NCBI GenBank assembly: GCA_016936075.1
Contig: JAFGPS010000206.1
Coordinates: 1-34,286, forward strand
Direction of reading: 5' to 3'
Origin: Sedimentisphaerales bacterium
GTDB taxonomy: Bacteria; Planctomycetota; Phycisphaerae; Sedimentisphaerales; Anaerobacaceae
DNA length: 34,286 nt
Position numbers and translations under genes: made by a program. This document shows positions 30,450-34,286 of this stretch, in pieces (the stretch's first letter is position 1; every line of letters begins with the position of its first letter). Below the pieces are notes generated by a model. The model was not told the DNA's origin and made no database searches. It saw only the letters and a program-made list of their open reading frames with translations.

Positions 30450-31505
30450 TTATTTTTTCAACTTTAATTCGTATCTTACTGAATCTCTTCCTTCCGAACC
30501 TTCAGTACCTTCGATTTTAATAGTTGCTTCTTTGCCTGTACTTATATATTCGAATTGTTTTTCTGTTACAGAATCTTCAGGTGTTTCATAATCTTTTATG
30601 TCGCTGAGTTTTTCAGGAAATATTCCATTGTTTTTACCCATGTAAAGACGCAACGCTTCTATAATTTGAAGCGAGTTGATTTTACGTTCTAAATGATTCA
30701 TCAATTTGCGAACTTTATCATGTGCGGCTTGCTGCTGTTTGTTTGCTGCACTGGCTGTTAATATACGCCGTAATATATTTGGGTCCTTAAAATTATTTGT
30801 CTCATATTTAATAGCTTTTTCAATATCAACGAATGGCCGAGGCAGTTTTTTTAATGCATGGTAAAGGTTCGGAGTATTATCAATTTGAATCAAATGTTCA
30901 ATTCTTTCGAGATTCAATGAAGTCATTGCTATAGCAACTAATCCCTGTGTTAAAATTGGTGCTTGTCCAACGTGATTGGACATTGTTAATGATATTTTAA
31001 TCGTTTCTATCGCGTCTTTATATTGGCCCTGAACAATTTGGATGTTTGTCTGTGCTTCAAGAATGAAAGCCATTTCTCTGTATTTACTTAAATCATCAGT
31101 CGAAGTCAGAGCCTGAGCCTGCTGTAATGTGAGTTTGGGCCATTTGCATTCTTTACATTTTACCGCCTGATTTATTAAATCAAGTGTTGGTTTAAGATTC
31201 GCGATTTCAGTTTCAATTTCCTCTATAGGTAGTTCTTCTAATGGCATAGCATGCCAATCTCTGAATTTTTGTTTTTGATAATTTTGAGGAAGTGCCTTTA
31301 TTGCCTTTTGGTACAATGGATATGCGTCACCTTCGATTAGTTCAGTTTCTTCAGTTATAAGTGTAATTTGCGAATCTGTCTTTGTTTCGATTGAAGGTTT
31401 GATGGTCATTTCAATCGGTGGAAGTGTTAAACTTCCTGCGTATGCAAAAGTTGCAAGTAGAAATAAAATAACAATCGTTCTTTTTACATATTTTGATTTA
31501 GACAC
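30450..31505 (-). CDS. Secreted hypothetical protein of the pseudopilin operon
   Basis: A 351-residue exported protein (signal peptide about 1-23, with AYAG near the cleavage). It is largely helical, with a TPR-like middle (FILEAQTNIQIVQGQYKDAIETIKISL). Near the C-terminus, IIEALRLYMGKNNGIFPEKLSDI...FEYIS echoes the pseudopilin-type 'NG.FP..L.DL...P.......F.Y' segment often found in planctomycete exported proteins. It sits between the GspE- and GspF-like genes, where T2SS operons normally have none, so it may be a dedicated periplasmic component or substrate. Confidence 0.65.
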   Translation of the reverse strand: MSKSKYVKRTIVILFLLATFAYAGSLTLPPIEMTIKPSIETKTDSQITLITEETELIEGDAYPLYQKAIKALPQNYQKQKFRDWHAMPLEELPIEEIETEIANLKPTLDLINQAVKCKECKWPKLTLQQAQALTSTDDLSKYREMAFILEAQTNIQIVQGQYKDAIETIKISLTMSNHVGQAPILTQGLVAIAMTSLNLERIEHLIQIDNTPNLYHALKKLPRPFVDIEKAIKYETNNFKDPNILRRILTASAANKQQQAAHDKVRKLMNHLERKINSLQIIEALRLYMGKNNGIFPEKLSDIKDYETPEDSVTEKQFEYISTGKEATIKIEGTEGSEGRDSVRYELKLKK

Positions 31506-31533
31506 TTTTAATTTCTTCCGTATCGTTTCATTT

Positions 31534-32727
31534 TTATTCCTGATTGTCCGGTACTATTCCGCAAACTTTTGTTAATTCATCCATTGTTGTCAGGCCTTGA
31601 TTTATTAATTGTTTGCCGTTTGAAATCATGTTCGTATGTCCCTGGATTTTCAGGATGCACTCAAGCTGGTCAATATCAGCTTTCGCCAAAATTGCTTTTC
31701 TTAGCTCGCTATCTAAATGCACCATTTCTGCAATCAAGATTCTTCCTTTATAACCTGTACCAAAACAGTTATCACATCCTAATGCTTCAAAAGAATCATC
31801 ATTAGCAGATTTCATTTTGCATTTGTTGCAGAGTTTTCTGACAAGTCTCTGGTTCAGTACCGCCGAAACGCTTGAAGTCACCTGGTACGGCTCGATTCCC
31901 ATCTCAAGCAAACGCAGAAAAGCTCCGGCTGGTGTGCCGCTGTGCATCGTACTCATTAGCAAATGTCCCGTTAAACCTGCTTCAATTGCAATTTTTGCGG
32001 TCTCGGCGTCACGTATTTCACCAATCATCAACACTTGAGGGTCTTGTCTTAACAAAGAGCGAAGGGCGGTTGGGAAAGTCATCTGCCCATGCGGCGTGAT
32101 TTGAGTTTGTGTCGCGTCTTCGATTCTGATTTCGACCGGGTCCTCAAGTGTTACAACGCTTTTACCTGGTGTATTTTTCAGAATATGTCTGAGAATAGCA
32201 GCCAATGTTGTGCTTTTTCCACTTCCGGCCGGACCCGTAAGAAGTAAAACACCCAAATTTTGTGATGCAATTTTCTTGAGGGAAGTATATATCTGCTCTG
32301 GAAAGCCAAGCTGCTTCAAGTCCATAAGTTCCTGATGTTTGTAAAACAGACGAATGACAGCACGCTGGCCATGTATTGTCGGAAAAACCGCAAGTCTCTG
32401 GTCTGTAATTTGCCCATTTTGACTTTCCTGTATTTCGATTCTTCCTTCCTGTGGAATGTCATTGCGATATGTCAAAAGCCCACCCAAAACTTTCAACCTT
32501 GCTATAACGTTATCAGACAAGGACTTAGGGATTAATTCTATCGTGTTAAGAACTCCGTCGAGCCTGTATTTTACGTTCAGATTCTTTCCCGTCGGTTCAA
32601 AATGAATATCGCTTGCGCCATATCGAACTGCTTTTTGAAGTAAATCATTGACCATCGAGACAATATCTTCTGCTTTGATATCGTTGTAAGTGTTTTTGGG
32701 AGAGTTATTTATATTGTCAATATTCAT
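31534..32727 (-). CDS. GspE/PilB-type secretion ATPase, short form
   Basis: A 397-residue assembly ATPase. Present are Walker A GPAGSGKST (165-173), the Asp box VTLEDPVE (192-199), Walker B QVLMIGEIRD (231-240), the His box STMHSG and a C-terminal zinc-binding C-x2-C...C-x2-C module (Cys300, 303, 318, 321). The N-terminal N1 domain that binds GspL/PilM is missing: the protein begins almost directly with the N2 domain (VNDLLQKAVRYGASDIHFEP). It powers pilin extension at the cytoplasmic face. As first gene of the operon it lies 69 bp from the ECF-type promoter on the minus strand. Confidence 0.92.
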   Translation of the reverse strand: MNIDNINNSPKNTYNDIKAEDIVSMVNDLLQKAVRYGASDIHFEPTGKNLNVKYRLDGVLNTIELIPKSLSDNVIARLKVLGGLLTYRNDIPQEGRIEIQESQNGQITDQRLAVFPTIHGQRAVIRLFYKHQELMDLKQLGFPEQIYTSLKKIASQNLGVLLLTGPAGSGKSTTLAAILRHILKNTPGKSVVTLEDPVEIRIEDATQTQITPHGQMTFPTALRSLLRQDPQVLMIGEIRDAETAKIAIEAGLTGHLLMSTMHSGTPAGAFLRLLEMGIEPYQVTSSVSAVLNQRLVRKLCNKCKMKSANDDSFEALGCDNCFGTGYKGRILIAEMVHLDSELRKAILAKADIDQLECILKIQGHTNMISNGKQLINQGLTTMDELTKVCGIVPDNQE

Positions 32728-32794
32728 AAGATTAATTAATTATTACCATTTCTTTAACGTTAACTCACATTGTTTTTATGCCCTTTTGATAATA

Positions 32795-32822
32795 AAGACG
32801 CAGCGATGGTATAAAACGTTAA
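32795..32822 (-). promoter_or_regulatory. ECF-type promoter of the pseudopilin operon
   Basis: On the minus strand TTAAC (32822-32818) is followed after 12 bp by CGCTGCGTCTT (32805-32795). The same arrangement points the other way at 32864-32890. A -35 AAC motif and a CGTC-type -10 are typical of ECF sigma promoters. The spacing from AAC to CGTC is 17 bp. It would give a leader of about 60 nt before the GspE-like gene. Confidence 0.55.
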
Positions 32823-32863
32823 TTAAGAAAAAATATTTTTTTTTATTTTTTTCACTTTTTATG

Positions 32864-32890
32864 TTAACATAATAAGAAGCGTTGCGTCTT
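32864..32890 (+). promoter_or_regulatory. ECF-type promoter of the second sigma/anti-sigma pair
   Basis: TTAAC (32864-32868) is followed after 11 bp by CGTTGCGTCTT (32880-32890), so AAC to CGTC spacing is 16 bp. Ten of 11 bases in the -10 block match the opposite-facing copy. It lies 30 bp upstream of the sigma start codon. The A/T tract between the two copies (about 32826-32858) is strongly T-rich and may bend. Confidence 0.55.
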
Positions 32891-32920
32891 AATAACCAGA
32901 AGTACAAAAAAAGGTAGTTT

Positions 32921-33478
32921 ATGTTTGATAAGGCCGTAACAAGAGAGTCAATTTGGGATTTCATCGGTTCCCAGACAATTGCAGGGGAACAGAGGTGGGT
33001 TCTATCCGCAATTCAAAAATACGGCCAGGAGCTTATCACAATGCTTTGGCGAATTCTTGGAAATGAGCAGGATGTATGCGACGCTTACCAGGATACTTTT
33101 CTGCAATTGGCACATTTTGAAGGGGGAATGAAACCTTCAAACATAAAAGCATACCTTTTCAGTACGGCAAACAATGTTGCAATCTCTATGTTGAGACGAA
33201 AAATCGCCGAGAGAAACAGGATTAAAAGAACCGCAACTGAGACAATAGAAGATAATTCGCCTATTAAAGAACTTGATTCGAAATTCCTGCAGGAAATTCT
33301 GCGTGAATCTATCGCAAAACTTCCGGAACATTTAAGGTCAGTTCTTGTCATGCGTGATTTGGCTGAATTATCCTATAATCAAATCAGTTCGATTTTGAAA
33401 ATATCAAAAGGTACGGCGAGAGTTTACAGATGTAAAGCAATCCAGTTATTAGCAGTTTGGATGTCGAAAGAAGAATAA
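32921..33478 (+). CDS. ECF RNA polymerase sigma factor (second)
   Basis: A 185-residue ECF sigma factor. Region 2 (about 30-100) contains YGQELITMLWRILGNEQDVCDAYQDTFLQLA (31-61) and the KAYLFSTANNVAISMLRR segment. Region 4 (about 125-180) ends in a helix-turn-helix, LSYNQISSILKISKGTARVYRCKA. Region 4 is well preserved, and YQDTFLQLA replaces the common TQETF motif. AAAGG lies 9 bases before the ATG. It is divergent from the pseudopilin operon and shares its promoter architecture, so it is the likely activator of that operon. Confidence 0.9.
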   Translation: MFDKAVTRESIWDFIGSQTIAGEQRWVLSAIQKYGQELITMLWRILGNEQDVCDAYQDTFLQLAHFEGGMKPSNIKAYLFSTANNVAISMLRRKIAERNRIKRTATETIEDNSPIKELDSKFLQEILRESIAKLPEHLRSVLVMRDLAELSYNQISSILKISKGTARVYRCKAIQLLAVWMSKEE

Positions 33479-33480
33479 TC

Positions 33481-33990
33481 ATGGTACGGCTAAAAATAGA
33501 AAAACAAAATATATGTAAAAATGTAAGGAAAGGATTTGTTTCCTTCTTAGGTATTCAATTTTCTCCTGAAACGCCGTGGATACGAAATCATATAGCGAAT
33601 TGCCCGCGATGTCAAAATCGCCTTGCCTCTATTGGCAAAGTCAAACTGGCTTTGTCTTTTATTAAGTCACAGTCTCATGGTCTTGATTTGTTAATGCGCG
33701 CGAATACTCAAACTATTAACGTACTCAAACACAGCCTTCGTGAAGTTCCAAAAGCACAGAAATTGAAAACCGCGAAACCGGAACTGAAACTTTCTCAGAA
33801 ACTGATTTGGTGTTTACAGCCCTCAATGAATATTGCGGCGTGCTTGTTAATTCTACTTCTTATGAAATGCGGACTTTTCTCCTCGATTGACAAATTCCAG
33901 ACTCAGGGCAGAAAAACATATAAGCAATATTATGCCAATCAGGTAGGCGAAGAAATAGCTGAGGATCTTTTTCCGAGTGACATAACATAG
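33481..33990 (+). CDS. Zinc-finger-type anti-sigma factor
   Basis: A 169-residue protein, likely the anti-sigma partner of the gene 2 bp upstream. The ZAS-like motif His37-x3-Cys41-x2-Cys44 (NHIANCPRCQ) is present, and a short membrane helix lies at about 115-134. Only about 35 residues follow it, ending EEIAEDLFPSDIT, so there is no large periplasmic sensor. An in-frame TTG at 33457 lies inside the sigma gene; the ATG at 33481, with AGAAG upstream, is the better start. Confidence 0.72.
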   Translation: MVRLKIEKQNICKNVRKGFVSFLGIQFSPETPWIRNHIANCPRCQNRLASIGKVKLALSFIKSQSHGLDLLMRANTQTINVLKHSLREVPKAQKLKTAKPELKLSQKLIWCLQPSMNIAACLLILLLMKCGLFSSIDKFQTQGRKTYKQYYANQVGEEIAEDLFPSDIT

Positions 33991-34286
33991 TAATTGCTGC
34001 TATTTCATTTCTAATTGCAAAAAATGAGTTCATTGACATTCCTGTATAATTCCCAAAAAAATCGCTATTCCAAGAATTGCATGGATAGTTGTGCCGGATT
34101 TTCCTCACCATATTACCCATCGGGACCAATAAAAGGTTACTGACACCTCTGACACCTTTAAATTCCCCTTTAAATTCTCCCGAAAAGTTTCTTGAGGACG
34201 GCGCATTAACATGCGAAGTGCAACAATGCCATATTGATTATCGCAAGCCAAACGGCAGCACAAATCTGATTATTTCAAATAAACAA
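33991..34286. other. Right-edge intergenic region with a possible partial plus-strand frame
   Basis: No complete gene is seen. An open plus-strand frame from 34089 to the window edge (66 codons) ends in protein-like text (about 34182-34286: PEKFLEDGALTCEVQQCHID, then YRKPNG), but it has no convincing start or ribosome-binding site. Short direct repeats (TGACACC at 34141-34147 and 34150-34156; TTTAAATTC at 34158-34166 and 34170-34178) resemble the AT-rich junctions often seen beside transposon-like genes. That link is a guess. Confidence 0.3.

Noticed and set aside
32795-32890. Inverted repeat as an attachment site or recombination site
   Set aside because: The arms fit promoter geometry in both directions and no integrase or duplicated gene end is nearby.
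33860-34129. 89-codon minus-strand frame
   Set aside because: More than half of it is the antisense of the anti-sigma gene and it has no recognisable domain.
1-34286. CRISPR array, tRNA, rRNA or intact insertion sequence
   Set aside because: I looked for regularly spaced repeats, tRNA-like cloverleaf ends and transposase motifs and saw none; the repeats present are isolated palindromic units.

Overview
The window reads as a low-GC (roughly 38 percent by eye) Gram-negative chromosome, most likely a planctomycete of the class Phycisphaerae (Sedimentisphaerales-like). The placement rests on gene style only: ECF sigma/anti-sigma pairs, a BlaI repressor beside a giant M56 protease carrying LamG domains, a DUF3592 protein, many small membrane proteins and lipoproteins, and a pseudopilin operon. 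No rRNA or marker gene confirms it. I see no tRNA, rRNA, CRISPR array or intact transposase.

Left part (1-9550): an intrinsic terminator, then a plus-strand operon of ECF sigma factor, membrane anti-sigma factor and isochorismatase-fold hydrolase, preceded by a textbook GGAACTT-N16-TCTAA ECF promoter. Two minus-strand genes follow (DUF2461, secreted NTF2-like). Next is a BlaI-type repressor with a candidate operator in its promoter, and a 1728-residue M56 (BlaR1-like) membrane protease. That protease carries a duplicated unknown domain, HEAT-like repeats, two near-identical LamG domains and a secretin-like C-terminus. A bidirectional hairpin terminator ends this block.

Middle part (9550-23700), all minus strand: 3-dehydroquinate synthase plus a DRE-TIM aldolase behind a good sigma-70 promoter; a methyltransferase, small unknown and SDR cluster; a lipoprotein; a small membrane-protein gene broken by an in-frame UGA; two tandem paralogous membrane proteins; a divergent Lgt; two paralogous small membrane proteins; and a run of NTF2-like, GspG-like, ADP-ribosylglycohydrolase, repeat-lipoprotein and DUF3592 genes. 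Cruciform-forming intergenic repeats of two types lie at 9569-9635 (half copy at 13936-13962) and 18166-18253.

Right part (23944-34286): an unknown protein and a methyltransferase (translationally coupled, plus strand) converge on an eight-gene minus-strand operon. It encodes a short GspE/PilB ATPase, a secreted unknown, two GspF/PilC platform proteins, GspI-, GspJ- and GspK-like minor pseudopilins and a PilT-like retraction ATPase. This looks like a compact type II secretion/type IV pilus hybrid without secretin, major pilin or prepilin peptidase in view. Divergent from it is a second ECF sigma/anti-sigma pair. The shared intergenic region holds two outward-facing copies of TTAAC-N11/12-CGYTGCGTCTT, which suggests that this sigma factor drives both itself and the pilus-like operon.
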